A stretch of 64,000 nucleotides of DNA, taken from assembly GCA_013397075.1 (NCBI GenBank), contig VWZS01000217.1, positions 7,255 through 71,254 of the forward strand. Reading direction: 5' to 3'. Source of the stretch: Rhabdornis inornatus. Its lineage: Eukaryota > Chordata > Aves > Passeriformes > Rhabdornithidae. The stretch's first letter is position 1; every line of letters begins with the position of its first letter. The notes beneath the pieces were generated by a model. That model was given only the letters and a program-made list of their open reading frames with translations, was not told where the DNA came from and ran no database searches. Below, in pieces: positions 50,471-62,600 of the stretch. Both the position numbers and the translations under genes were made by a program.

Positions 50471-51162
50471 AAGTGTACTGTCGTGCTTTTAGAGAGTGCT
50501 CCTTCATGTTCCTGTTACATTACACTCAGGCATAAAGGAAAATACTTCAATACAGAGGAGCTTCTCTTGAGAGTGTTGAGCATATCAGGTTTTACTTCTT
50601 TATATCCATGATTCAGGAAGGGAAACTTCAGCTGGAGAGATGGGAAGTGTTTGGGACTGATGTTTATTGATAAAGTTTGAGGCTGTATTAGTAAAAACAG
50701 GGCTGATATAGGCCAGGAAGACAGGCTGGCCTCAGTCACTTCTGGCCCTGCACTCAGCTTTTCTGCTCTGTGATTCTGTACAGCTGGAGTTGGGTAGGCA
50801 ACACTGGCTGGAGCTCAGACTACTGTACAGAATAGCTGCCTGTGACCACTGGTGCCTTTGTGGCATCAGCTGCTCTGCCACTGCTCCAGCTGACAATGCT
50901 GCTAGTAGATTTTATTGTTTATAGCCTAATTAAACAACTGTGTATGTCTGAGGTGTAGTCATTGCACACATGCCAAAGCATGGTTGCTGTTTTTCAGTGC
51001 AGAACTGTTGTCTTTGTTATGCCTGTATTTTTTTAGAGGGATGCATGATGTTCATTTCACAGGAGTGCATGATGTTTAGAAAGAAAAAATGCATATCCTG
51101 GATTGGGCAGTGAGGTGACACTTTTTGTCCAAGGTAAGAGAAAACTGGAAGTAGTCAGAATA

Positions 51163-51345
51163 CAGAATCACAGAATCAATTAGGATGGAAAAGACCTAAA
51201 CACTCCTGAGGTCATTGACTCCAGCCTAAGACCTATGTGATTAAATCTGGCATTCTTTCTCTTTTACCTTGGTCAGACCAAGTTACTGATCCCACCACAT
51301 CTGAGTGATACCTTAAGCCAGTTGCAACATAATTGATTCCTACAC
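51163..51345 (-). mobile_element. CR1 3' remnant
   Basis: Begins GAATCACAGAATCAATTAGG, then ATGGAAAAGACCTAAA, the reverse complement of a CR1 3' end, and decays by about 51345. Confidence 0.75.
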
Positions 51346-52753
51346 TCTCAGAATTTCAATGATATGAAGATATTCCAAATAAAAGGTTGAAAACAAACTT
51401 TCAGTGAACCACAGAACAAGACAACATCTTTGTATTTTCTGTCACTCTAACACTGATAATAGACATCCACTTTGTGATTGCTCCACTAGTCTAAACCCAG
51501 CTGGAGCTTGGAGAGTAAGTTACAAGAATACGGAAATCTGTAACAATACACACAATTAGAGACTTGAACTCTCTGCTATTGCCAATTCCATTAACTTTAC
51601 TGAAAAAGGAAGGTAATATTTTTAGCTGTTCAAATCAGTGCTTCATAATTTCTTTAAGCAGTATTTTATATTTGGAGAATAAGTGCTTCCTCTATACCTG
51701 TTTTGAAATTCATAAATTGACTGTAGTAGTGATGCATCTATCCCCTAAGTTCTGGACTATAGGTTTTTAAATGTTCCAGGTTGTAACCAAGAGCTACTTC
51801 TCTTCCCAAGAGGTTTAGGAACTGTTAGAAGTGTAATTAAACTATATGTGATTTATTATATATACATTTAATAGAAATGGAGCATTGCAACTGATAAAAA
51901 AGTGACGTGCTTTCTTTTCTTTAAACTACTGAAAGGCTTGTTCCTGGTTCTGCTATAGACTGGCTTTGTAACCTTTCTCTAAGGTTTGTCACATCACAGC
52001 TGAAAGCTAAAACACACTGTGGCAAACACCATTTAAAAAAACTGTATGATGAAGCAGTATTTGCTTTACAACTGTTACTACCCTTTTTCAGGAGAAAGGA
52101 AATGCAGTGCTTTAGTTGCAAAATGAAACACGTTTTGTCAGAGCTATATTCAATTAGAAAGTCTCTTTAATGCAACTCTATTGTATAACACATAGTTACA
52201 ATTTCAGATCACATACTTCTGATCAGTAAGCAGTAATAAGTGTTTAAGTCAGATGGGAATCTGAAATACCTCATTTGACTGGGATCTTAAATGCTATTAA
52301 AGCTACAGTCGAAGCTCAGATTGGCTCAACTTGTCCAATATGCTTGTATTAAGGCAGTCAGACTCCTGTTAAAAGTTCAAAAACTCACATTTCATTGAAA
52401 TTTAGATTATAAAGAAGACATTAGGTACATCATTCATGCTAACAAATGTACATAGTGGTGAGTCAAGAACAGAAAAACAGTACCACAAATAAACCATGGC
52501 TCAAAACCTACTCTAGCTAGATTGCTGCAGCCGCTCTTCCTGTACAGAGGAGTTGTGTGTGTGTTGCTGCCATGCTCTGCTTTTGTTGGACTCTGCCCTT
52601 TTCTTGACGTGGAGGCACCAGTGCCCATGGCTTTCAAGGAAGGCCTGAACTCCTCCATTTACCACCAGGATGTGGGAAACTTTGGGGGGGGGGGTAAAAA
52701 TGCAAAATGGAAATTACTTGGCTGAAAAAAAAAAGTCTCAGAATCCAGAGAAC

Positions 52754-52759
52754 TTTATT
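52754..52759 (-). terminator. LHFPL2: Candidate distal polyadenylation signal of LHFPL2
   Basis: TTTATT on the plus strand, AATAAA on the minus (ACTCAATAAAGTTCTC). Last strong hexamer before the G-run at 52684. Confidence 0.55.
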
Positions 52760-54200
52760 GAGTAAAATAGATACAAAGGTGATATAGACAACCCAGAAAC
52801 AGCTCAGTAGCAGTGTTTTTTGCAGTGCCACATTACAAATAAAGCACACTAAGAAACCTTGCTGAGCTTTTTCAGCTTTTAGAGTGTTAATGGCCGGAGG
52901 TGGACATAGCTTCACACTGGAAGTGTCTATATTCTGAGTAACTAAAATCAATCTATAAGATATTTTTGTTAAATCTTCAAGCTGCTGTTGCTACTGCTGT
53001 ATTGATCTTCAACATCAGTGATTTTATTGCTTTACTCTATATCCACACCACCAAACTGCAGCCACTTCTTCCCTGGGAAGTCCCTTTTCAAATCACTTGT
53101 TTAAAAGCAAAAACTAAAAATAAAAAACAAACAAACAAACCCACAAAAAATAAAACCAAAAAACCCCCACAAAACCCATTCCTTGTATTGCACATCTCAC
53201 ACAAATCTGTGTATATATATATATTTAAATATGCTACAATTTAAAAAAAGGTCTATGGCACTTTACTGAATATAAGGTTAAGAAGTTGATGAAACCACAG
53301 ATGTTTGAAGAAATCTCTAATACCACAAAACAAAGTTAAACTGAACTAATTGGCACACAGGTTTTAAAGAATCCACAGCAAATTCCTCCAGGTCCTAAGC
53401 AGTGCATGTACATTAAGAAGCAGTTACACTCTGCAGCCCCCCTCATGAAATAATTAAATTAGCTTTAAGCTGATTTTTTTTCTTTCCCAAAGTGCTCTTG
53501 AAAGCTACTGCTGAGGTGAACTTCAGGAGCAATTTAAACAGCTGTGAAATTTAATGAGTGCACCCTGCACCTGAAAACCTCATCCAGGGAAAAAAAAAAA
53601 AATCGCAACATATACCACCTTATCACTTGCTAGAAAAACAGAACCCTGAGAAAAGAAATTCTGATTATTTCTCCTCTATATTTCTTCCCAGCCTGTCTTC
53701 TATCTGTGCTATGTGATGAACATGGATATTCTTGCAAGTTAGTTAATTATGCTGTTGCAGAGCAAGCTGATAAAATACCAGCAACAAGCAGAAAAGCTGG
53801 TTCTTCTTGGTTATGAATGCGAACAAAAGCAAAATGTGCCACTGAAAATCACTCTTTTGTACTTAAAAAAACCAAACCCAAACAAAATGTACTATTTAAA
53901 ATTTTTTAAGCATCATGTGGATCACAGCAGAGGTCGGCTAGTAATGTGAATGAAGGTTGGTCATTGTTTACTTCTCAGCCAGAGCAGAGTATGTTCGCCC
54001 TCTCGATCTTTTTAAGAACTGACTTGATTCTGACCGATCAAGTGCTCAAGCCACCGCAGCATTTTTCACCCTAATAACTGTGTCAAGACTTGTTGGCAGT
54101 GGTGACCTGGACTTGCTACCCACCTAAGGAAGCTAAAACTGTACATCTACTTAGCAATTAATTTTTAGCTGGTTTATATGGTACTCATACAACTGCTTAC

Positions 54201-54271
54201 CCCCCCCCCCCCCCCCCCCCCTTGGGCGCCCCCGGGGGNNNNNNNNNNNNNNNNNNNNNNNNNNNNNNNNN
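54201..54271. other. C homopolymer and 33-base assembly gap
   Basis: About 21 consecutive C, then a short GC-rich stretch, then N at 54239-54271. The C-run and the edge bases are probably unreliable. Confidence 0.95.
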
Positions 54272-56347
54272 GGCCCAGGTTCAGTGTCTGCTCCACCAGG
54301 GGCTCAGGAGGGATACCTGAAGGAAGCCCTGCTGGACCCCAGGTACATGCCCAGTGCATGTCCTTTCGGAGGGGGGGATGTGTATGAGGCAAAGCCAGCA
54401 AGACAAACACAGGTGTTATCTGTGATTTTCACCCTCAGGCACCACTTTGTGCTGGTAATTTTTCTTTATTAAAATCTTGATTTGTGCAGGCAGTTGTGTA
54501 CACCATAACTTTTGGAGGGGATTTAAATTCAATATTTAAAAGAATAGTGAGTTACGTGTTTTAAAGTAGAAGATGGTGGATGTGGGTTGCAGGAGCAGGT
54601 AACCTAGCAAGAAGAGGCTAGGTTAAAACAATCCCTTTTTGATTACAGGCAGAAGTTGACCTTGTTGGACTGTGTCTCAGAGGTCACCTGTGTATCTGTC
54701 CAGCACACAGGCTGCAGGTGCTGTGGGCACAGAGGCACAGGCTGGGAGCTGCTCCGTGTCTCTGGTGGGCAGCATGCATTGGATGGGGACCCCAGCTCCA
54801 TGACTGCACACCCATCCTCCAGGCTGCCCCGGGCCCACTGTCAGGACTGCAGAACAGCTCTTGTGTTGTGAAGCACATCAGCAGTGCCTTGAAAGCAGCT
54901 ACCTACCAGGACAGTAACAATGATTTGTTAATTACTAATGGCACATTTTAAGGGGTTGACCAGCAAAAACAGGAATCTCTGCTCTGTGTAATAGTGAAGC
55001 AACACTGTCACTGGATGATGTTAAACTACCAAGAAATAAGAAAAGGAATGTAAAATTCACTTAGTATTTCATTAGGACTATTTCTTGGATGAATTATCCC
55101 CAATGCTCCTATGGCACAGTTGCATCATTCCTTTGTTTGTTAAAATACCTTACAAACTTGGTATCAAAAGTAGTTCTAGTTAGTGAGGCAACACCACAAA
55201 TAACACAACCAGCTGTCTTTGAGAAAAAAATGGCATTTGTGGCAAGGTCTATTTAATTTCTGCTGATTTAGTTGGGAAAAGGTCTACTGCTACACACACA
55301 CCAAAAAAAAAAAAAAAAAAAGAAAAAAGGAAAAAAGTCTTTCCAGCCACATAGAATTTGTCAAGGCTTCCTGAAAAATTTAACTTCCCTAAAGACTCAT
55401 GTGTGTCTGGGTCATGACACAGACTGATCTGTAGACTGGGAATGATGTTTCACTGACAAGAGAAAAAGTAATACTGTTGAAGTACAATGTGAAATCCACA
55501 GTTGTAGGAGAGGCTACAGCCCAGGTAAGGCTGGTGCTGTGGGGAGCTGTTGTCTGCTTGGGATTTCAGAAGTTTTAATAAACGCTGTAGAAATATTTCA
55601 GTTTTACCTGAATCAGGTGAGAGCTAGTCAAACAGCTTCTCTGTCTAGTTAATGGAAACAGTATTTACCTGCTAAATAACAAGTTGCAGACACCTTGCGC
55701 TCTGTTTTAAGAGAGAGAAACCTGGCAGGGACTTGACTTTCTAAATGCCTAAGGGTTGGTGTAAACATCAGCTTTGCTCTCTCCAACATACAGTTAATAT
55801 CCAAGAAGGAACTGTACTTTGAGGAAGTTCAGTACCAAAAAGCACCTCCATGAAAATGGTACCAAACCAGGTGATGGTGAAGCAATATTCACCAGTGAGG
55901 GGAGCCCTTGGAAACAAAGCCTCATTAAAATAGTCTTCTCTTTTGCTTAAGAAAAGAAAAAAATGTGCTGGCTTTTATTATTTTAAACCCAAATTCTTCA
56001 AAGTGACCAAGGTGGGTTCGACAATCCAATCAATCAGAATTTGTCCATTTTAACAACATTCCTGCTATATACATGTGATTACTCACATCCCCAGTTGGAT
56101 TAATATATTCCACTGTGTTCTGATCACAGAATGAAACTAAAAATATCCCCAGGTATTTACATTCTGCTTTCTTGGGATCCTTTCTCTGATCCTCATAGCC
56201 CAGCAAAGAAGAAAAACCCTTTCAGTAGTTCAGGGCTGGAATGCTGGGGCTCAATCACACAAATGTAAAAACAGGTAAATGGATCTGCTTGTCCAGTCAG
56301 TGGAAAGCAGATAAAGATCCAGGTGCTGATATTTTTCCCCACTGGAG

Positions 56348-56604
56348 TTAAAGGAGGCAGATAAGGTTTTTTCCTTCTTCTATTTCTTCTTGCACTTTGT
56401 CACTGGATGTGGCTATTTCAGCTTGTGCCGAGAAGACTGCACAGATGAATGTCAGAACAGTGCCGCCGATAGCTGTGTAGAAAGCCCAGCCTAAGGAGCA
56501 GTCTCCTAGTTTGTAAGCAGAAGCATAAGGTCCACAATAGCTTATTGCCTTCTGGCATCCCCAACCTGCAGGGTAAAGTATCAAGCCTAAGATAAGGAAG
56601 AGCC
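56348..56604 (-). CDS. LHFPL2: LHFPL2, last coding exon
   Basis: LHFPL2 belongs to the LHFPL group of four-pass membrane proteins related to the claudin superfamily; its cellular role is not well defined. On the minus strand the exon starts after the acceptor TTTATTTCTAG at 56605-56606, with two bases completing a split glycine codon, and ends at TAA (56348-56350). It encodes the end of membrane segment 3 (LFLILGLILYPAGWGC), a cysteine-containing second extracellular loop (CQKAISYCGPYASAYKLGDC), membrane segment 4 (WAFYTAIGGTVLTFICAVFS) and a cytosolic tail ending EEIEEGKNLICLL. It matches the mammalian LHFPL2 C-terminus almost exactly as I recall it. Earlier exons lie beyond the window. SCAMP1 and LHFPL2 are convergent neighbours in human as well. 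Confidence 0.95.
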
Positions 56605-59600
56605 CTAGAAATAAAAACAGAAAGAAGTTTAGCAAAAAATCAATTTAACACCAAATGCAGCACATCTAGTAATGGTTATTTATGGTCACTAATACTCATT
56701 ATTTATCAGGATTAGGAGAAAACTGCCATCTCATCCATCCAACCTTCCTTTACTGATTGTTCCCTAGTATATGCCATGCAGTCTTTTAACTAAATTTGAA
56801 GCTACCCTGTGATTTATGTTGTGAAAGGCTTATTTTTTATAATAATGACCTAGTTCCTTATTTTAATCTTTGTACTCCTCCTACATCCTTTGCTCTCACA
56901 CATTATTGCTGCAAATACAGAGCGTGCAAAATTTTCAAGCATCTCCACCTATTGCTTATGCTTGCACTGCTCAAAAACGTAGGAATACTTGCATCCACTT
57001 TTGATTTTGTGTTTAGCTAGCCCTCGTTTAGCTTTATTTAGCCATTCATCATAAACATGTTTGCCTTTTTTCTTCTGGATTTTGCCTACATTGATTTTCT
57101 TGCCTGGAAACAAACAAAAAACCACCAAAAAAACCCCAAAAAAATCCCACTCACACTTCTGCTTTTTTAGCCACATTAGGATATAGCAGAATAATAATGC
57201 TGCCAGTTCACTAATGCTCTCCTAACAGAGGGATTCTGGAGTCAGCCTCAAACAAACAGATCCAAGTACCACAGCCAGTTCATACCTAACCCGGGATCCT
57301 CCAAACAGGCTGACTACTTCAGAAGGAAAGCACTTTCCTAGTGATGGCGGGGGCAAAAGCCTCAACTTCCCATCTTGCTAAACAGACCAAACACACTCTG
57401 GTGTGCCTCAGGCTGGAAGTGAAAAGCTCAGAGTAGTTGTTTTGCCCAAGGGATTGTCTCTTGTATTCATAGGTCTCTCTATGAAGACCATCTAAGCAGT
57501 AAAGAGCTTCATTAAGGAAATTGAAAGTCACATTAGTGTCCCTGCACACGTGTCTTTGCACAAAGAAAGGAGGTTTAATCAAAATGTCTAACATGCTAGT
57601 GGCTACAGTGCTTTCTTATGGGCACTAAAAAATATCACAATGAATTAAACACATACCTCCCTCATACATGGACTGCAGGAAGGAGCTAAACATAAGAACA
57701 GCTCACCATATCAAAATTTGCTTTGTTTGCCTTAAAAATTTACTTAAAAGAACGGGAAAATTATGAAAAACAGTTTTTGTTTAAATACAACCAGTTTATC
57801 CAGAAAATTAATATAGTCTTCCAGATCCTATAAATATTTCTGATTAACTTTTCCTGCACTTTAGAGTCCTTTATTTAACCTGGTATCCTGATGAAAATGG
57901 CTGCTGAAAGTGCTATCATCTTCTAGAAGAAGGCTAAAAGTTGTGCACTAAAAACAGTCTTTTTTTCTTTCCTCTAACCAAGAGATTACAAAGAACAGGT
58001 TTAAAGACTTGTTTACATCTTCTTCCATTTAGTTAGACTAGCAGTTAGACTCCTCTGCAGTATGTTAGGGTTCCTTAATTGTTTTTTCAAAGAAATTCAG
58101 CCAGATGCATACAATTTTCCTCGCCAATAGTGATAATGTGGGTCCTAGCTAGTAAGCAGTTAATTTACACAAAACGCAAAAACCATCATCCAACTGTCTA
58201 AAATTAATGTCTGTGAATGCCAGACATTTCACAAAACAAAGTCATTCCTCCAGCGTTTTTCTAATGATGACACAACACCATGGGCATGAATGACCTAAAT
58301 GTCATTACTCTTTGGGGCGGCAAAATCCATTAGTGAGTGATATCCGTTCTCTGTGGAGGGATTTCATCACTGCTTACATTTAAGAACCAATGACAAATTT
58401 TATGCAATGTTTCCTGGCTGGTTGGCCAAATACATTAAGTATAAAGTATTGCTTTATCTTGGACAGACCTGGATAAGCTGTGCATTCATCCTGCTGAGCC
58501 CTGCAGCCATTTCAGACTAAACACTAGCAGTTCCTTCTCCTCTATTCATCACTAGTTTCCTGTTCTGCACAACCCGGTATGATCACACTATGCATCTTTC
58601 TGACTGCACATTGGTATGGGCCAGTTGCTGCTCTCTAACCATCATAAGCCCTTTGGTAGGTAAAAATCGCTATCACTGAATTAAGAAGCTGGATCTGAAA
58701 TGCCAGTGTAGCTGCTGCCAACATAGAAATTTTTTAAGTTTACCACTCCATCACTCAGAAACCTAGACAGCCTGTGATTAACAGCAAACCTGGCTTATAG
58801 CTGAGTGTCACAAGCAAGACCAAGAAAACACATCCATCACTTTTAATCAAAACTAGAGCACTGAGCAACTCCTGAAAGCTACTGGTTCATGGAAAGGATG
58901 CCCAAAGATGTAAAGCCATAACCCAGAACTCAGGCTCTCAAAAGGCACAGCACTGCTGCCAAATGTAGTCACCAGGATTCTACTGACTTAGACCATTTTT
59001 TTCACAAGCACAGAAGATTCCTGGATATATAAATCTAATAAATACTATAAAAGGCCATAATTTGATAAACTTCAGCTATTTTCTCAGAGATGAAAACAAA
59101 ACTGGAGGAAAGCCTTAACTATAGTTTTGAATGAAGTCAGTATGTATCTCATTTCACACAGCTAACTTCGTAACTCCTACACTGGACCAGCATAATAAAC
59201 CTTAAAAAAATAGTATTTTCACTACTAAACCTCCTTTCTACTATTCAACTTCAGTGCAGATAGAAAGTGTCTCATGGGCCCCTTAGCACTATCTCTAATA
59301 TTTATCACAATTTCTTATTTCATTAATAAGTGGTTCCTGCTTGACAGGAGAAGTAAATAAAGATGATTCCATTAAGTCAATTCAAAATACCAACAGAAGA
59401 AAGGCACTCCTTTGGCTCATTCTAACAGGAAGCAGAGAGGCACAGGCCCCTCATCACATATTCAGCTCAAAACTCCAAAATCAGAGCAAAGGCAGGGTGT
59501 GCAGGGATGTGCAGGGTTCCTTCCTAACTGTCCCCATCTGCCCAGAAAGCAGTGTTCAATTACAGAGGGGCTTTGCCTCCTGCTACCCAGCATCTCAGAA

Positions 59601-62600
59601 GAGACAGTCACAGAGCCCATCTCAATGACTCCCACAGCTTGACCAAAACAGGCAGATGATGCTCCACCACCAATAGTGCAAACTATTGCCCAAAATAGAA
59701 TACAGCAAACCAAAGCACTTAAGTGTTCAACTACTGCAGCCAGACACCCCTCAAAAAGAACAACCCCTCTACTCCTGGGAACATGGATGCAAAGCAATGA
59801 GGAGGAGAAAACCATCTTCTGTTAGCAGTTTGCTTTGAGACATATCTAGCAGGAGGACAGTAAATATTAATTATAGAGTTTTTTTCTTAATAAATTAGAT
59901 TCTGTTCATCCCTGTGTCTTTGAAGAGAAGCCAATACTCAAGAAAAAGAACAGAGAATAAAAATTAAGTACTCTGTCTGAGCAAGTTTTCTAAAATGAAT
60001 CTTTTCAGTTCTTCATCCTGCTGTACAATAAATGATTTTTTAATTCACAGCCAAACTACCTGTGGAATTACTGCTGTTTGGTCACCCTGCTGGGAGAAAC
60101 AAATTCACCCTGAAAACATTACAAGCTGTTTTCCACTGTGCTCCTCTGTGGGCTCACAGAGCTCATTCTTGCACTGTTCTAGATTTAACCCCCTCTCTGG
60201 GCACAGCTGCACTGACGAAACTGCAGCTTCTGCTGTATACATACTTCTGTTCCTACTTTTTAGGCAGCATAATCTCACTTCTTGAAATCAGTATGATAAT
60301 TTTTCAAAATTTCCTTTTCGTTAGTTGTTGCCAGTTCCCAGTTACCTTTCCTCTTAGGAATCCTCAAAACAGAGGTATGAAAGAATGTCACACAGTGTTG
60401 CCAGATGCTTAGGAATGACAACAGAAAACTATCCAAATGACTTTTCTACCCAGAGACCTCACCTACTCTTCAGTGTAAGTTCTATCAGCAGAGCAGAGAA
60501 TATTTTTACATCTTTCACTGAAGGCAATTTGGCCACATAACCTTTTATATCAGCCCCTAATTACTTGCTTTCAAAAAGATGCCTTTATGGGATTTTGATT
60601 TTAATGTTATTATTAGATTACTATATCTCTCCTGATTACAACAGCCTATTAAGTGTCAGGCTTTCTTAACTTAAATGGTGTAAAAGCAACTCCTTTCTCC
60701 TAAAACACCAACACAAAACCTTACAGCACACTGAGAACATTAATAACAATACAGCAGACTGCATCACTGTGCAAAAATATTTCAAAAGACAGTTCATTAA
60801 TGCTTTTCCTATAGGAGAAGACATTTTGTATTTGTGCACCAAGAACTTTTCCCCTTTTAAAGGCCTGCAGCTGCAGCAAGGTATTACTCCTCGTGGTTTT
60901 TATACACTGCAGCAGTGCTGCCAGGTCAACACTGTGGAAAACCAACTGACCAGCCTTTCATTGTGGGCATTTTTATGTCACATTATGAACTGGGGTCAGA
61001 TCTGAAGAAAAAACCTTTCTTCTTCCCTGGAAGCAACCCTTAAGAGAGGAGGTGGGGCAGAGGCTTGTTTAGCCAAATGAAGGCATGCTATTTAGTTTTG
61101 ACAGTCTCCTGTGCAGCTGCTGTTGTGCCATATTAAACAAGAGCATATACTAACAAAGCCACTTTCCATTGCGAAGCCTGAAACTATCTACTCATTTCCT
61201 ACCAAAATAGCAAAAAAAGCTTTTAAATACTGCTGAAGAAACAGGAAATTAAGCAGCTGTGATCAATGAGGTGGCATTGCAACAGGCTCCTATAGAGCAG
61301 CACAACTGAGCAGCAACATTTAAAGAGAGGAAAAGAAAAGGGCTAAAACAGTAAAAGCAGGGAGGGACTAGCTTTGCAGTGCAATGCAGGTGGGCTGCAT
61401 CCCCAGTGGCACTGATCCTGATTGTTTTCATCTTCTGCAAAACCACAGAAGACTGAGAATCAGTCCAGGGGCACTGCATCAGCCAGGCACCCTGCCTTTA
61501 TTGCTCACATTTCCACACGTATCAATACGCTACCTGAAACATTTCGTGTGTTAAATATCTGTACAAACAGATATTAGTACTAGTGTACTATTAGTACACT
61601 ACTAGTACACTAATGTACTAATGTAGCTTAAGCCAAGGATGCTTTCCCATGTGCAAATTTCTCCTGACAAACCCAGCAGGAATGCTACCGTGTTACCACT
61701 CAGGCACTTTTGATCACTTTGCCCCCTGACAGACAGGTGAAGGGACAGCCTCCTACCTGGCAGCTGCACAACAGACACCTTCAGCCTGTGAAGTGATTCA
61801 GTAACACCATTTTAATCAGATGAGAGCTCCAGAGGTGGGCTCAGGCCTGCTGACATGGTGCTCCTAGCACTCCACACTGGCTATAGGAAAAACGTGGGAT
61901 GCTGAATGGAGCACTGCTTACAGTACCTACAGCACGGAGCCCCAGACCTGCCTCTGCAGTTGCTCTTCAGCACCCTGGATGGCTGCCAGACCCACCAATG
62001 CAAGCAGCTGACCAGAGGCATGTCCAGAAAGACTTCGTCCAGAAAGAAAGGGGAGACTTTGCATGCCCTAGTGACTTGGAAATGGCCTCTGGCCCACTTG
62101 TTAATGCTGCATAAGAAACAAAAGAAAAATTCACAGCATTAAGAAGATCAATGCTTTAAAAAGCCTACCTGGACACCACAGGTGGTGCAGGATAACACAA
62201 GCAGATGTGTTTTGGGGTAAGTTGGAACATGGCTGTTGGGGGGGAGGGTTGCCAGCAGGCAGTACACCAAGGCAAGTGCACACCTTCCTACCTTCAATCA
62301 CTGCAGATGACTGCTCACTTATATAGATTTCAGTGTACCTGGGATACCCTAAGCTGAGACAGGAGAATTAGTAGTTTAATACTACGACCAGGTGATGGCT
62401 CAAAGCCTGCATGGATTTTTTTTTCCCTTCAAAACTGTTTCAGGGTACTATAAGGGCATGCACTTATCAGATGAAAAAATACTTCCCTAACCACTGCCTT
62501 TCCCAAGCTGAGGAAGAGGATAAGGTCCCTACTCTCATGTTTCTTTTCCCTTGTATTATGCAAATCAGAGACACTTATTCATAACCAAACCTATGCAAAC

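Larger units (their letters stand above)
49036..52734. other. Intergenic DNA between convergent SCAMP1 and LHFPL2
   Basis: About 3.7 kb containing a poly-pyrimidine tract, an AT/AC microsatellite and an old CR1 remnant. A possible plus-strand CR1 tail near 50690-50780 is too weak to call. The rest is unique-looking, with no gene. Confidence 0.65.
52735..56347 (-). other. LHFPL2: LHFPL2 3' UTR (probable extent)
   Basis: About 3.6 kb downstream of the LHFPL2 stop codon on the minus strand, ending just beyond an AATAAA. Alternative signals lie at about 53023 and 54463. It contains a C-run with a 33-base gap, an A-run at 55303-55320, and an A/C-rich patch near 53110-53180. No transposon recognised. 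Confidence 0.6.

Noticed and set aside
50690..50780. Possible CR1 tail ending CTCTGTGATTCTGTA
   Set aside because: Only the last words fit; the upstream part does not align convincingly.
54656..54951. Cys/His-rich frames on both strands within the LHFPL2 3' UTR
   Set aside because: No recognised domain or spacing of metal ligands; GC-richer UTR sequence explains the open frames.
56949..57176. Minus-strand frame of 75 codons with a lysine-rich end in the LHFPL2 intron
   Set aside because: The basic sequence looks protein-like, but I recognise no family, see no clear splice sites, and part of the frame comes from A/C-rich repeats. Most likely chance.
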